The notes under the pieces were generated by a model. That model ran no database searches. It was not told where the DNA came from and saw only the letters and a list, made by a program, of their open reading frames with translations. From an uncultured Acidobacteriia bacterium (GTDB lineage Bacteria > Acidobacteriota > Terriglobia > Bryobacterales > Bryobacteraceae), in the NCBI GenBank assembly GCA_903909435.1, contig CAIVVT010000062.1:62001-126000 (forward strand): a stretch of DNA of 64,000 nt, given 5' to 3'. Shown in pieces: positions 1 through 9,422 of this stretch. Numbering within the stretch: the first letter of the stretch is position 1; the number at the start of each line of letters is the position of its first letter. The position numbers and the translations under genes are program-made.

Positions 1-2
1 TC

Positions 3-383
3 GTGCTGGATCCGAGCTATTGCCGCTGGGTGCCCGAAGTGCTTATTGAGCACCTCAGGCCTGCATTTGTAGTGATGCTTGGCCTCTCGTCAATACTGAA
101 GGGTGACGGCGGCCGCCTCCTCGCAACCGGGGGCAAGGTTAGTGTTGACTGGAAGAAACCTGAGGTCCAATTCCCATTTATGGCCTGCACTGACCCGCAG
201 TACAGCTACAGAATATGGAAGAGGCTGCGAAGTGATGGGAAGTCGATTCTCTTTGTCCAATGGCCACAGCATCCCGGGAAACCGCCGATGACAATCGATG
301 GGATATGGCAGCGATCGGCGGAGGAGTTCGCCGCGTGGATTAGCAGTCCGGATGGGATAAGAGTTAGAAGTAACACCGCTTAG
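3..383 (+). CDS. C-terminal part of an unidentified protein (possible uracil-DNA-glycosylase-like fold)
   Basis: The frame is open from the window edge to a stop at 381-383, so the true start is probably outside the window; the GTG at position 3 is only the first possible start. About 126 residues are visible. The segment near residues 14-28 (HLRPAFVVMLG) resembles the strand-turn 'kPkvvvlLG' seen in uracil-DNA-glycosylase-superfamily proteins, and an HPG near residue 90 sits roughly where those proteins carry HPS. That similarity is weak and I would not assign function on it. Base composition is less G/C-rich than in the genes to the right, so the upstream DNA may be of different origin. No partner gene is visible. 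Confidence 0.45.
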   Translation: MLDPSYCRWVPEVLIEHLRPAFVVMLGLSSILKGDGGRLLATGGKVSVDWKKPEVQFPFMACTDPQYSYRIWKRLRSDGKSILFVQWPQHPGKPPMTIDGIWQRSAEEFAAWISSPDGIRVRSNTA

Positions 384-453
384 GGCCGGGAGTAGCTCGC
401 GTCAATTCAACCTTTTGCGCTTGGGGTAACAGCCGAAACACATTGGTAAAAGC

Positions 454-483
454 AGAAGGGCCGGACTTGCGCCCGGCCCTTCT
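454..483 (-). terminator. Rho-independent terminator of the recO-glyQ-glyS-ppdK unit
   Basis: An 11-bp perfect stem (454-464 with 473-483) has an 8-nt loop. Read on the minus strand it is followed by GCTTTT. It lies 34 bp beyond the ppdK stop codon, which is where an intrinsic terminator for this leftward unit is expected. Confidence 0.75.
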
Positions 484-517
484 TGAACGTTCGAACGAGC
501 GTTATTGCTCTGCTGGA

Positions 518-3271
518 CTACTTCGTGCCGCCGGCCTGCACGGAGCTGTCGGCCTTCTGGATCGCAGCCTGAGCTGCGGCCAGACGGGCGATCGGCACAC
601 GGTACGGGGAGCAGGACACGTAGTCCATGCCCACGTTGTAGCAGAACTCCACCGAGCTCGGCTCGCCGCCGTGCTCGCCGCATATTCCGATTTCCAGCTT
701 GGGGTTGGTGCTGCGGCCGAGGTCCACCGCCAGCTTGATCAGCTTGCCAACGCCTTCACGGTCGATCACGCCAAACGGGTCGGCCTTGAAGATCTTCTTG
801 TCTTCGTATTCCTTCGAGAACTTCGTATAGTCGTCGCGGGAAAGGCCCATCGTGGTCTGGGTCAGGTCGTTGGTGCCGAAGCTGAAGAACTGAGCCTCGG
901 TGGCCACGCGATCGGCCGTCAGGGCCGCGCGCGGGATCTCGATCATGGTGCCGACCAGGTACTTCTGCTTACCTGTCAAGCCGGCCTTCGCGAGAACCTC
1001 TTCCGCCACGCGGACGACGATGTCCTTCTGGTTCTTGAGTTCCTCGACGCCGCCGATGAGCGGAATCATGACTTCGGGGATGACCGTCTTGCCCTTCTTG
1101 GCAACCTGGACGACCGCCTCGAAGATGGCGCGCGCCTGCATTTCGGTGATCTCGGGATAGGTGATGCCGAGACGGCAGCCGCGGTGGCCGAGCATGGGGT
1201 TGAACTCGTGGAGCTGTTCGACGCGGGCCAGGAGCTGCGGCAGAACCGTCTTCAAGCTCTTCACGTCGGGAACGAAGTTCTTGTAGCGGGCCACCATCTC
1301 CTTCTTGGTCTTGAGATCGGCGGCGGGCAGCTTCGCCAGGTCCACCATCAGCTCTTCGCGCTTGGGCACGAACTCGTGCAGTGGTGGATCGAGCGTGCGG
1401 ATCACGACCGGGAAGCCGGCCATGGATTCAAACAGCCCGGCGAAGTCCTTCTTCTGCATGGGCAGCAGCTTCGCGAGAGCCTTGGTGCGGTCCTTCACGT
1501 TGTCCGTGAGAATCATCTTCTGCACGAAGGGCAGACGATCCTCGGCGAAAAACATGTGCTCGGTACGGCACAGGCCGATACCTTCTGCACCGAACGCGCG
1601 GGCAGCCTTCGCGTCGCGCGGGATGTCGGCATTGGCGCGCACTCCGAAGGAGCCGCGGAACTTGTCGGCCATCTTCATGAACTTGGCGAATGCCGGAGAG
1701 TTCGGATCGGGATCCTGCGTCTCCGCTTGGCCGAGGTAAACGGCGCCGGTGGTGCCGTCGAGCGAAACCCAGTCGCCTTCTTTGATAGTGACGGTCTTGT
1801 CGCCGGTCTTGACGGTTGCGGACTTGCCGCGCTCGTTGATGGCGAGAGCGCCGCAGCCGACCACGCAGGGAACGCCCATGCCGCGCGCCACGACGGCCGC
1901 GTGCGAGCTCTTGCCGCCGACTGCGGTCAAGATGCCCTTGGAGGCGTCCATGCCGTGGATATCGTCGGGGGTGGTCTCTTTGCGGATCAGGATCACGGGC
2001 GACTTCTCGCACATGATCACCGCGTCTTCGCTGGTGAAGGCCAGGCGGCCGACGGCGGCGCCGGGGCTGGCATCGATGCCGGTGGCGAGCTTAACCAGCG
2101 TCTTCAGGCTGGCGGGGTTGAACACGGGGTGCAGCAACTGGTCGAGCTGGTTCGGAGCGACGCGCATCACTGCCGTCTTCTCGTCGATCAGGCCCTCTTC
2201 CACCAGCTGCACGGCAACCTTCACGGCCGCCGGGCCGGTGCGTTTGCCATTGCGGGTCTGCAGCATGTAGAGCACGCCGTCCTGGACGGTGAACTCGAAA
2301 TCCTGCATGTCCTTGTAGCCCAACTCAAGCTTGGTCGTGATGTCGACAAGCTGGTTGTAGACGCCCTCGTTCCAGTCCTTCAGCTCGCTGATCGGGGACG
2401 GGGTGCGGATTCCAGCGACAACGTCTTCGCCCTGCGCATTGACCAGGAACTCGCCGTAGAACACCTTCGCGCCGCTACCGGGGTCACGCGTGAAACCGAC
2501 GCCCGTGCAGGAGGTGTCGCCCATGTTGCCGAACACCATCGCCTGGATGTTGCAAGCCGTGCCGAGGCGGTCGGAGATCTTCTCCATCTTGCGGTAGTAG
2601 CTCGCCTTGGGCGCCCACCAGCTCATGAACACCGCGTTGCGGCTGAGGATCAGCTGTTCTTTGACATCCTGCGGGAACTCGCGCTTGGCGTGCTTGGCGA
2701 AAACTTTCTTGAAGTCCTCGACGATCACCTTCAGGTCGTCGGCGCTCAGGTCGGTGTCGAGCTTGACCTTCGCCTTCTTCTTGCGCGCGTCGAAAACCTC
2801 GTCGAAGTGACCCATCTCGACGCCGAAGGCGACCTCGCCGAACATGGAGATGAAGCGGCGGTAGCAGTCGTAGGCGAAACGCGGGTTATTGGTCAGTTTG
2901 ACCAGACCTTCGGTGGTCTTGTCGTTCAGACCGAGGTTGAGAATCGTGTTCATCATGCCGGGCATGGAGAACTTCGCGCCGGACCGGACACTGAGCAGCA
3001 GCGGGTCTGCGGCGTCGCCGAACTTCTTGCCGACGGCCTTTTCGACGACCGCGAGGGCCTTCCAGATCTGGTCGTCAACTTCCTTCGGAACCTTCTGGTC
3101 GTTGTCGAAGAAGACGTTACAGACGTCGGTGACGATCGTGAATCCGGGGGGCACCGGCACGCCGGTCAGCGACATCTGGGCCAGACCGGCGCCTTTGCCG
3201 CCAAGCTGGTCCTTCATGTCCCCTTTGCCTTCGGTAATGTCCTTACCGAAGGTGTACACAAATTTACTCAT
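518..3271 (-). CDS. ppdK: Pyruvate, phosphate dikinase
   Basis: Cytosolic enzyme interconverting pyruvate + ATP + Pi and PEP + AMP + PPi, so it can act in gluconeogenesis or in glycolysis. The 917 residues match the usual 870-920. The N-terminal nucleotide-binding domain has GGKGAGLAQM (residues 24-33) and the following ATP-grasp region. The swivelling phosphohistidine domain carries GGKSSHAAVVARGMG with the phospho-acceptor His457. The C-terminal PEP/pyruvate TIM barrel has GTMIEIPRA, FGTNDLTQ and CGEHGG with Cys864. The start ATG is 38 nt downstream of glyS on the same strand, so it is probably the last gene of a recO-glyQ-glyS-ppdK transcript, and a strong terminator follows. Identification is secure. 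Confidence 0.97.
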   Translation of the reverse strand: MSKFVYTFGKDITEGKGDMKDQLGGKGAGLAQMSLTGVPVPPGFTIVTDVCNVFFDNDQKVPKEVDDQIWKALAVVEKAVGKKFGDAADPLLLSVRSGAKFSMPGMMNTILNLGLNDKTTEGLVKLTNNPRFAYDCYRRFISMFGEVAFGVEMGHFDEVFDARKKKAKVKLDTDLSADDLKVIVEDFKKVFAKHAKREFPQDVKEQLILSRNAVFMSWWAPKASYYRKMEKISDRLGTACNIQAMVFGNMGDTSCTGVGFTRDPGSGAKVFYGEFLVNAQGEDVVAGIRTPSPISELKDWNEGVYNQLVDITTKLELGYKDMQDFEFTVQDGVLYMLQTRNGKRTGPAAVKVAVQLVEEGLIDEKTAVMRVAPNQLDQLLHPVFNPASLKTLVKLATGIDASPGAAVGRLAFTSEDAVIMCEKSPVILIRKETTPDDIHGMDASKGILTAVGGKSSHAAVVARGMGVPCVVGCGALAINERGKSATVKTGDKTVTIKEGDWVSLDGTTGAVYLGQAETQDPDPNSPAFAKFMKMADKFRGSFGVRANADIPRDAKAARAFGAEGIGLCRTEHMFFAEDRLPFVQKMILTDNVKDRTKALAKLLPMQKKDFAGLFESMAGFPVVIRTLDPPLHEFVPKREELMVDLAKLPAADLKTKKEMVARYKNFVPDVKSLKTVLPQLLARVEQLHEFNPMLGHRGCRLGITYPEITEMQARAIFEAVVQVAKKGKTVIPEVMIPLIGGVEELKNQKDIVVRVAEEVLAKAGLTGKQKYLVGTMIEIPRAALTADRVATEAQFFSFGTNDLTQTTMGLSRDDYTKFSKEYEDKKIFKADPFGVIDREGVGKLIKLAVDLGRSTNPKLEIGICGEHGGEPSSVEFCYNVGMDYVSCSPYRVPIARLAAAQAAIQKADSSVQAGGTK

Positions 3272-3309
3272 ATCGAATACTCTCCTGAAGCGATCAGTGA
3301 TCGATTAGT

Positions 3310-5322
3310 TCATTCGGACGTGGATGATGTTACGATCTCCGACAATTCGGCGATCGAAGAAACCTGCGCGTTCAGCCGGCCGAGCAATGCCAGCCGGTTG
3401 GCCCGCACCGCGGGGTCTTGCGCGTTGACCAAAACCCTGTCGAAAAAGGCGTCCACGGCGGGACGCAGCGTCGAAATGACGGTCAGAGCCTGGATGTAAT
3501 CGTCGCTCTTTAGGAATCCGGCAACCCGCGCCAACACGCCCGACATCGCGTTGTGCAGATCGCGTTCCGGGCCGTCTTCCAGCAGCGACTCCTCAACACT
3601 GTCGCGATACTCGCCGGCTTGTTTGAGAATGTTGCGGATGCGTTTGAAGCTGGCCGCCAGAGCCTCGAAATTCTCAGTCTGCCGCACCTGCTTGAGTGCG
3701 ATCAGGCGCGCTTCCACGTCCACCAGATCGGAACTCTGAGCTGCCAGCACGGCACTGACTTCGTCGTAGGCGAAGCCGCGAATGTCTTTGAGATAGTAAC
3801 GCGCGCGGTCCAGTAGGAACTCGTGGAGATCCGGGCTGAGATCCTTCAACGCAAACCGCAGGCGGCCCTCGACCAGGATCTTCACAACACCTTGCGCCGC
3901 GCGGCGCAGCGCGAAGGGGTCCTTCGAGCCGGTGGGGGTCATGCCGATTGAGAAGCAGCTCTCCAGCGTGTCGAGCTTGTCGGCGAGCGACAGAATCTGG
4001 CCTGACTTGGACGCGGGAATCGGCGCTTCCATCGACACCGGCTGGTACTGCTCGTAGATGGCTTCCCAGACTTCGACAGGCTCACCCTGCTTGCGGGCGT
4101 AGAGCCCGCCCATCACGCCCTGCAGTTCGGTGAGTTCCTTCACCATCTCCGTGGTGAGGTCGGTCTTGGCGAGACGCGCTGCGCGCACTGCGAATGCGGC
4201 GTCGATCCCAAGTACCGTGCCAATTTCGCAGGCGCGCTTTTCGACCCGGGTCGTTTTGGCGAGATACGAACCCAGCTTAGCCTGGAACGTGACGCTCGCG
4301 AGGTCCGGTACGCGATCTTCCAGCGTCTTCTGCCGATCCTGCTCCCAGAAGAAGCGGGCATCGTTGAAACGCGCTTCGAGCACGCGCTCGTTGCCCTTCT
4401 TCACGAAGCCTTTGCCGTCCGCCTTCATGTTCATCACGGCGATGAAGCGCGGGGCCATATTGCCTTGAGCGTCGTTCAGTGTGAAGTAACGCTGATGGTG
4501 GCGCATCACAGTGGAAAGCACTTCCGAGGGTAGTTCGAGGAACTGCTTGCGGAATTCGCCCAGAATCGGCGTCGGGAACTCGGTCAGGTAGACCAGGTCG
4601 GTGAGCAATGCGTCGTCGGCTACCAGCGTCAGCCCGGTGCCCTTCAGCAGCTTCTTGATCCCGTCCTGAATGCGTTTGCGGCGTTTGTCTTTCGACAGGA
4701 TCACGCCGTTCTTTTCCAGTCGCTCCTCGTAAGTCGCGTGATCGAATGCGATCCCGTCGGAACCCAGGCGGCGGTGGCCGCGGCTGAGCGCTCCGGACTT
4801 CACGTCGGCGATCCCGAACTCGACCACCTGATTGCCCAGCAGCGCGACGATCCAGCGGATCGGCCGGATGAAAGTGACCTGTCCCTTGCCGGTCCAGTAC
4901 ATGGCTTTGGGCCAGGGCAATTTGGCGATGATGGCCGGCAGAGCTTCGGCGAGCAGTTCGCGAGTGTCGCGCCCGATCACCGTGCGATGCAGTGCGAAGT
5001 ACTCGCCCTTGGGTGTGGTTTCCACCGCGAGCGCATCCACGGCGACGTTGTTGCGCTTGGCAAATCCCTGGGCCGCTCCCGGTCCGGCGGATTTGGGCGG
5101 ACCCATGACCACTTCGGCACGGTCTTCCTGCCGCTCGGGCAGTTCGGTGCGCAGCACCAGCCGGCGCGGGGTGCCGTCGTAACGGACCGCACTCGATGGG
5201 AAACTGTGCTGGCTCAGGAACTGCTGGAACAGCCTGTCAAGGTCGGCCAGGGCCGGCTCGATCATCCAATGCGGGATCTCTTCGACACCAAGTTCAAACA
5301 GAAAGGGAAGTGAGGTGCTCAT
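3310..5322 (-). CDS. glyS: Glycyl-tRNA synthetase beta subunit
   Basis: Beta chain of the bacterial alpha2-beta2 glycyl-tRNA synthetase, which charges tRNA-Gly and contributes tRNA recognition. It has 670 residues, close to the usual ~690. The N-terminus has LGVEEIP (residues 11-17) typical of the family, followed by the B3/4-like and HD-like regions. The C-terminal ~100 residues, rich in helix and ending near residue 660, fit the DALR anticodon-binding domain. Its ATG overlaps the TAA of glyQ by one base (TAATG), which suggests translational coupling and equal production of the two subunits. Confidence 0.96.
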   Translation of the reverse strand: MSTSLPFLFELGVEEIPHWMIEPALADLDRLFQQFLSQHSFPSSAVRYDGTPRRLVLRTELPERQEDRAEVVMGPPKSAGPGAAQGFAKRNNVAVDALAVETTPKGEYFALHRTVIGRDTRELLAEALPAIIAKLPWPKAMYWTGKGQVTFIRPIRWIVALLGNQVVEFGIADVKSGALSRGHRRLGSDGIAFDHATYEERLEKNGVILSKDKRRKRIQDGIKKLLKGTGLTLVADDALLTDLVYLTEFPTPILGEFRKQFLELPSEVLSTVMRHHQRYFTLNDAQGNMAPRFIAVMNMKADGKGFVKKGNERVLEARFNDARFFWEQDRQKTLEDRVPDLASVTFQAKLGSYLAKTTRVEKRACEIGTVLGIDAAFAVRAARLAKTDLTTEMVKELTELQGVMGGLYARKQGEPVEVWEAIYEQYQPVSMEAPIPASKSGQILSLADKLDTLESCFSIGMTPTGSKDPFALRRAAQGVVKILVEGRLRFALKDLSPDLHEFLLDRARYYLKDIRGFAYDEVSAVLAAQSSDLVDVEARLIALKQVRQTENFEALAASFKRIRNILKQAGEYRDSVEESLLEDGPERDLHNAMSGVLARVAGFLKSDDYIQALTVISTLRPAVDAFFDRVLVNAQDPAVRANRLALLGRLNAQVSSIAELSEIVTSSTSE

Positions 5323-6239
5323 TACGCCACCGCCTCCTGGCTGGCATTCAGCAGCGCCTGCTGCTCCATCCAGGCCGTGGCCACTCCGACGGCGAGCTTG
5401 CGCACCCGTCCGATGACGCCGACGCGCTCCGTGACGCTAATCGCCCCGCGCGCGTCCAGCAGGTTGAACGTGTGCGAGCAGTTCAGCACGTGGTCGTAGG
5501 CGGCCAGTAGCGGGAACCTGCGCTGGTCGTGGGCCTGCCCTTCGCCCAAGCCTTTGAACTCGTCGATCAGCCGCTGCGCCTCGGCCTCGTGCAGATCAAG
5601 CAACGTCCACAGCATCTTCACGTCAGCCTTCTCGAAGTTGTAGACCGAAAACTGCTGCTCCTCGAGCATGCGCACGTCGCCGTAGGTGCGGCCTTCCACC
5701 CATTCGATGTCGTAGACGCTCTTGCGGTCCTGCAGGAATGCGATCAGGCGCTCCAGTCCGTAGGTCAGCTCAGCGGGCACCAGGTCGAGATCGACCCCGC
5801 CGCACTGCTGGAAGTATGTGAACTGGGTGACCTCGATTCCGTCGAGCATCACCTGCCACCCGATGCCCCAGGCGCCCAGCGTGGGCGATTCCCAGTTATC
5901 TTCCTCGAATTTCAAGTCGTGCTGGTCGAGGTTGATCCCGACTGCGGCGAGAGATTCGAGGTACAGGTCCATGACGTTGGCCGGAGCCGGCTTCAGGATC
6001 ACCTGCAGTTGGGAGTGTTTATAGAGGCGGTTGGGGTTTTCGCCATAGCGGCCATCGGCGGGACGGCGGCTGGGCTGCACGTAGGCGACGCTGTAAGGCT
6101 TAGGACCGAGCACGCGGAGGAAAGTCTCCGGACACATAGTGCCCGCGCCCACCTCTACGTCGTAGGGTTCCTGAATCACGCAGCCATGCTTCGCCCAAAA
6201 CTGTTTTAGCTTGAAGATCGTCTGCTGGAAGGTGTCCAT
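5322..6239 (-). CDS. glyQ: Glycyl-tRNA synthetase alpha subunit
   Basis: Catalytic alpha chain of the heterotetrameric glycyl-tRNA synthetase. The frame is open further upstream, but that extension runs back into recO and has no family character. The internal ATG at 6239 gives 305 residues starting [15 protein letters not shown], the standard N-terminus and length. Class II active-site segments are visible: [10 protein letters not shown] (31-40) and [12 protein letters not shown] (59-70). The start lies 22 nt after the recO stop. No strong ribosome binding site is seen, so translation may depend on recO. Confidence 0.96.
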   Translation of the reverse strand: MDTFQQTIFKLKQFWAKHGCVIQEPYDVEVGAGTMCPETFLRVLGPKPYSVAYVQPSRRPADGRYGENPNRLYKHSQLQVILKPAPANVMDLYLESLAAVGINLDQHDLKFEEDNWESPTLGAWGIGWQVMLDGIEVTQFTYFQQCGGVDLDLVPAELTYGLERLIAFLQDRKSVYDIEWVEGRTYGDVRMLEEQQFSVYNFEKADVKMLWTLLDLHEAEAQRLIDEFKGLGEGQAHDQRRFPLLAAYDHVLNCSHTFNLLDARGAISVTERVGVIGRVRKLAVGVATAWMEQQALLNASQEAVA

Positions 6240-6261
6240 TTTTTCTCGGAGGGCGATCTCT

Positions 6262-6903
6262 CTACAGGCTCTCCAATTGCGGGAGCGTGATGAGTTTGCG
6301 TTCGATGTGAAGTTCAATCTCGCGGTAAAGTTGGCGCCGCAAGTCCGCGCCGGTTTGTTTCGTCCACTCGATTGAGGCCATTTCTGAAATTGGCGCCACC
6401 GCAATGGCGCGCGCCAGATCGCGGGAAGCCTGACTCACTTTCAATTCCGGGAGGAAGCCCGAGAGGCGCACGGCCCAGAATGTGAAATAGGTGACAGTCC
6501 GCCACACGCCGGTAACCGATTCGCGCCGCAATTCGGCCAAAACGGCTGCCAATAGCCGGAAAAACCGGTCATTCGGCTCGTTCGGCGGCAACAACTGGTC
6601 CGACACCTCCGCGATATAGTCAAGCGCCACGCTAGCGTCCCAGGAGTTCATCACGCCGAACTGCGACTCGATCAACTCGCAGCCCTCCAACCTCACCAGT
6701 TCCGAATTCTCCTTTTGATAGTAGGAGACTCGCACTTGAGTAAGTCGTTCGAGCGAACTGCCGAAGGGACTCTTCAGCCGTCGCGCCCGCTTCGCGACCC
6801 CGCGCAGCCTACCCTGATCGCGCGTGAAGAAGCTAACGATCAGGTCCCCTTCCTGGAAGGGGTAAGTGCGGAGGACAAATGCCTCACTGACCCGTACCGG
6901 CAT
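6262..6903 (-). CDS. recO: DNA repair protein RecO
   Basis: RecO works with RecF and RecR to load RecA on SSB-coated single-stranded DNA during gap repair. The N-terminal OB fold is recognisable: [19 protein letters not shown], then [16 protein letters not shown] and a conserved [12 protein letters not shown] segment, followed by the helical C-terminal half. At 213 residues it is a little shorter than the usual 230-250, and I see no four-cysteine zinc motif in the C-terminal part. It is the first gene of the leftward unit ending at ppdK. A RecO gene beside glyQS is a common bacterial arrangement. Confidence 0.9.
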   Translation of the reverse strand: MPVRVSEAFVLRTYPFQEGDLIVSFFTRDQGRLRGVAKRARRLKSPFGSSLERLTQVRVSYYQKENSELVRLEGCELIESQFGVMNSWDASVALDYIAEVSDQLLPPNEPNDRFFRLLAAVLAELRRESVTGVWRTVTYFTFWAVRLSGFLPELKVSQASRDLARAIAVAPISEMASIEWTKQTGADLRRQLYREIELHIERKLITLPQLESL

Positions 6904-7421
6904 CGATGGCGCGGATGAACAAATCTCAGGTTATCACACAGGGAGGTCTTAATACCGCCAGTGCATTACGAGTGCCGCGGCGCGCAGAACCAACGCGTAG
7001 CGCGGTTGTTTCTTAGCTGCGATCGCAATGACCAGCCGGGCGCGGGCCACTCTCCGCCACCGGTCTGTTGACGGTCGCAGCGCCGGTTCGGACCGGAGTC
7101 GTGCTTCAACCCCAATGACGAGAACCTGCGATCAGTGCACAGCACTGGGCCGCGCACGAGTCAGCGAGGTGCAGTCCGCGAACAACCGCCTCTCCTGCGC
7201 ACTCGCGGCGAGGTTCCTTGCGCGCCGCAAGCCGCCGAAGCTCGGCGGTTCTGAGAAAACAGCCTCTTATGATTCAATGACTTACTCGGCTAGCCCGCTG
7301 AGGCTTGGCGGCTTTCCAGCTTCTGCTGCCGTCGCCGATGAGTGGCGGCATGTAACGGTCGAGCATCGAATTCAGCAAGATCGGTCAAGCCGGTCGCACC
7401 CAAACGGCTTAGTTTGGAGTC
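6904..7421. other. Intergenic region between divergent recO and the GyrI-like gene
   Basis: About 520 bp with no reading frame I can support. It should hold the promoters of both divergent units, but I found no pair of boxes good enough to name. No hairpin with a T-run is seen. Confidence 0.4.
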
Positions 7422-8039
7422 ATGCCAATCGCAGAAAAAGTCGATCTCTACAAGCTTCATAAGAACGAATACGTGACCCCGAAGAAGCCGGTCCTGCTGG
7501 ACGTCCAGCCGGCCACGTACCTTTCGATCACCGGCACAGGCGCCCCCGGCAGCGAGGAATTTCAGAAGAAAGTCGGCGCCCTGTACGGCACGGCCTTCAC
7601 CATGAAGTTCGACGCGAAATTCTCCGGAAGCGACTACGCCGTGTGCAAGCTGGAGGGCATCTACCGGACAGACCTGGGCGGCCCGGGCTTCGAGACCATC
7701 CCCATGGACCAGTGGCACTGGGACCTCATCATTCGGACCCCGGACTTCGTCACTGCCGCGCAATTGAAAGCAGCTCAAGCCAAAATGCTGGGCAAGGGCG
7801 TACCGGAAGCCGCCGAGGTTGTCTTTCAGACGATCCGGGAAGGGAAGTGCGTGCAGATGTTGCACGTCGGCCCGTACTCGGCGGAAAGTGCCACCATCGA
7901 GCAAATGTGCGCCTTTGGGAAGAGTGAAGGCTACGAGTTCGGTGATCGGCATCATGAGATCTACTTGTCCGACCCGCACCGCGTCGCGCCGGAGAAGTTG
8001 AAGACGATTCTGCGGATGCCGGTCCGCCGCATCAAGTGA
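7422..8039 (+). CDS. GyrI-like small-molecule-binding domain protein
   Basis: A 205-residue cytosolic protein of the GyrI-like stand-alone type (SHS2-fold effector domains related to the ligand-binding part of BmrR/Rob). Recognisable segments are KKPVLLDVQPATYLSITGTG near residues 21-40, the central TIPMDQWHWDLIIRTPDF, and QMLHVGPYSAE followed by DRHHEIYLSDPHR near the end, the usual second half of the domain. There is no DNA-binding domain. The next gene on the same strand is an AraC regulator with its own GyrI-like C-terminal domain, so both may sense related ligands. The ligand cannot be inferred. Confidence 0.8.
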   Translation: MPIAEKVDLYKLHKNEYVTPKKPVLLDVQPATYLSITGTGAPGSEEFQKKVGALYGTAFTMKFDAKFSGSDYAVCKLEGIYRTDLGGPGFETIPMDQWHWDLIIRTPDFVTAAQLKAAQAKMLGKGVPEAAEVVFQTIREGKCVQMLHVGPYSAESATIEQMCAFGKSEGYEFGDRHHEIYLSDPHRVAPEKLKTILRMPVRRIK

Positions 8040-8046
8040 GCAGACG

Positions 8047-8085
8047 GTGGGGCGGCGCTCCAGTGCCCGCTCCAAAGCACTCTCG
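8047..8085. repeat. Partial copy of the GTGGGGCGG palindromic repeat
   Basis: GTGGGGCGGCGCTCCAG at 8047-8063 is the exact reverse complement of 12692-12708, the end of the full repeat at 12.6 kb. The next ~20 bases (GCCCGCTCC) resemble the repeat less well. It looks like a truncated copy just after the stop codon of the GyrI-like gene. Confidence 0.55.
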
Positions 8086-8135
8086 GTTCTCCCTCTCCAC
8101 TGCCGGCCCACGGCGAGGTAGAATCTCAGCGGACG

Positions 8136-8969
8136 ATGCGCCCTGAAACTCGCGCCACTTACGAAGAGCGCATCCTGCGCGCGCAGTCCTACCTCAACGC
8201 TCGTCTGGACGAGGACCTGCACCTCGAAGACCTCGCCCGCGTCGCCTGCCTCTCCCCGTTCCACTTCCACCGCGTCTTCCGCGGAATGACGGGCGAGACC
8301 GTGGGTGCCTTCGTCCGGCGGCTCCGCCTGCAGCAGGCGGCATCGCAGCTGAAATCATCCGGCAAGCCCGTGACGGACATCGCGTTCGACGCCGGCTACG
8401 ACTCCCTCGAAGGCTTTTCCCGCGCCTTCCACGATCACTATGGCAGCGCGCCGAGCGCTTGGCGCGAAACCCAGGAAAGGCGGGTTCCCGACTCGACGCC
8501 GCGCGACGTGCGCATCGCGCATCGCGCCGCAACCGAGGCCTTGTTTCTCCGCCACGTTGGCGCCTATTCGAGCATCGGACCCGTATTCGGACGTCTATTT
8601 GAATGGGCCGGCCGGCAAGGGCTGCTGCGCGGGCCCGTCGAGGCCGTCGGAATCCCGTACGACGATCCCGACGTCACCCCTCCGGAACGCATCCGCTGCG
8701 ATGCCGCGTTGATCCTGCAGAAGTCGGTGCAGGTGTCGGGCGAAGTAAAGCTCATGAGCTTGCCCGAGCGCGACTTTGCCGTGTTGCGGCACACCGGCCC
8801 GTACGAGCGGCTGAGCGACGCCTATGCCTGGTTGTGCGGAGTCTGGCTGCCGCGCAGCGGTCGGGAGGCCGCCGCAGCACCGCCGCTGGAGTTTTACCGG
8901 AATTATCCGCCCCAAACTCCGCTGGATCAACTGATAACGGACGTTCACCTTCCACTGGAACCGGCCTGA
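8136..8969 (+). CDS. AraC-family regulator with GyrI-like effector domain
   Basis: A Rob/SoxS-like transcription factor of 277 residues. Residues ~9-105 form the two helix-turn-helix units of AraC proteins: LHLEDLARVACLSPFHFHRVF, then VTDIAFDAGYDSLEGFSRAFHDHYGSAPS. Residues ~125-277 are a GyrI-like effector-binding domain (LFLRHVGAYSSIGPVFGRL, then FAVLRHTGPYERLSDAYAWL, ending in a DVHLPLEP strand). This architecture is typical of ligand-activated regulators of stress or efflux genes. The upstream neighbour is a free GyrI-like protein on the same strand, 96 bp away. Its targets are unknown. Confidence 0.9.
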   Translation: MRPETRATYEERILRAQSYLNARLDEDLHLEDLARVACLSPFHFHRVFRGMTGETVGAFVRRLRLQQAASQLKSSGKPVTDIAFDAGYDSLEGFSRAFHDHYGSAPSAWRETQERRVPDSTPRDVRIAHRAATEALFLRHVGAYSSIGPVFGRLFEWAGRQGLLRGPVEAVGIPYDDPDVTPPERIRCDAALILQKSVQVSGEVKLMSLPERDFAVLRHTGPYERLSDAYAWLCGVWLPRSGREAAAAPPLEFYRNYPPQTPLDQLITDVHLPLEPA

Positions 8970-9021
8970 CCGGCTGGTTTCCGGACGCAGGCGTGTGAAA
9001 TAATAACATCAGCAAACAGCC

Positions 9022-9315
9022 ATGGCGAACCCTAAGTATGCTGAGGCCACCAGAGACATTCCCCAGGCCGTCGACGTCGGCGAACTGAGCGATGGGACGA
9101 AGATCCGCAAGCGCGCCCCCCGCATGCGGGCCTGTAGCTTGAAGGACGCCAAAGGAAAGCTCTGCGCCGGGCATCTGAAGCGCTGGTTCTTCTTCGGCGA
9201 GGAATTGCAAAAGCTCTACGGCAAGGACGCCGAGTTGTACCGCTGCGAGAAGTGCAAGACGGTTTACCTGCCCAACGAGGATGAAACGCCTCGCTCGGGC
9301 ACGCTCAGCTACTGA
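9022..9315 (+). CDS. Small hypothetical protein with two cysteine clusters
   Basis: A 97-residue protein I do not recognise. It has no signal peptide or membrane segment. Four cysteines fall in two groups: RACSLKDAKGKLCAG (residues ~36-50) and YRCEKCKTVY (~74-83). The C-x2-C pair in the second group suggests a zinc ribbon-like fold, with the first group as possible additional ligands. A basic patch (KIRKRAPRMR) precedes them. The gene follows the AraC regulator by 52 bp on the same strand and converges with the next gene. Coding potential rests on G/C-rich third positions and a good ATG; no function should be assigned. Confidence 0.65.
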   Translation: MANPKYAEATRDIPQAVDVGELSDGTKIRKRAPRMRACSLKDAKGKLCAGHLKRWFFFGEELQKLYGKDAELYRCEKCKTVYLPNEDETPRSGTLSY

Positions 9316-9422
9316 AGCTGGCCTCGTCCTGAACCGTCCTGAACCCCGGCCGACACGCGAAAGTCACCACCAGCGCCTCTTTTGCACGTCCTCGGCCAAC
9401 CTTCAGAGACCGTCCGCCACGC

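Noticed and set aside
454-483. Terminator for the plus-strand gene ending at 383
   Set aside because: On the plus strand the stem is followed by TTGAACG, not a T-run, while on the minus strand GCTTTT follows; it belongs to the leftward unit.
443-3499. A 1018-codon open frame on the plus strand antisense to ppdK
   Set aside because: It covers a certain ppdK gene and part of glyS. Its protein is rich in His, Asp, Leu and Ala repeats typical of the antisense frame of a G/C-rich gene, with no family resemblance.
7290-8270. A 326-codon minus-strand frame over the GyrI-like gene
   Set aside because: The plus-strand frame has clear GyrI-like segments; this one is its antisense shadow.
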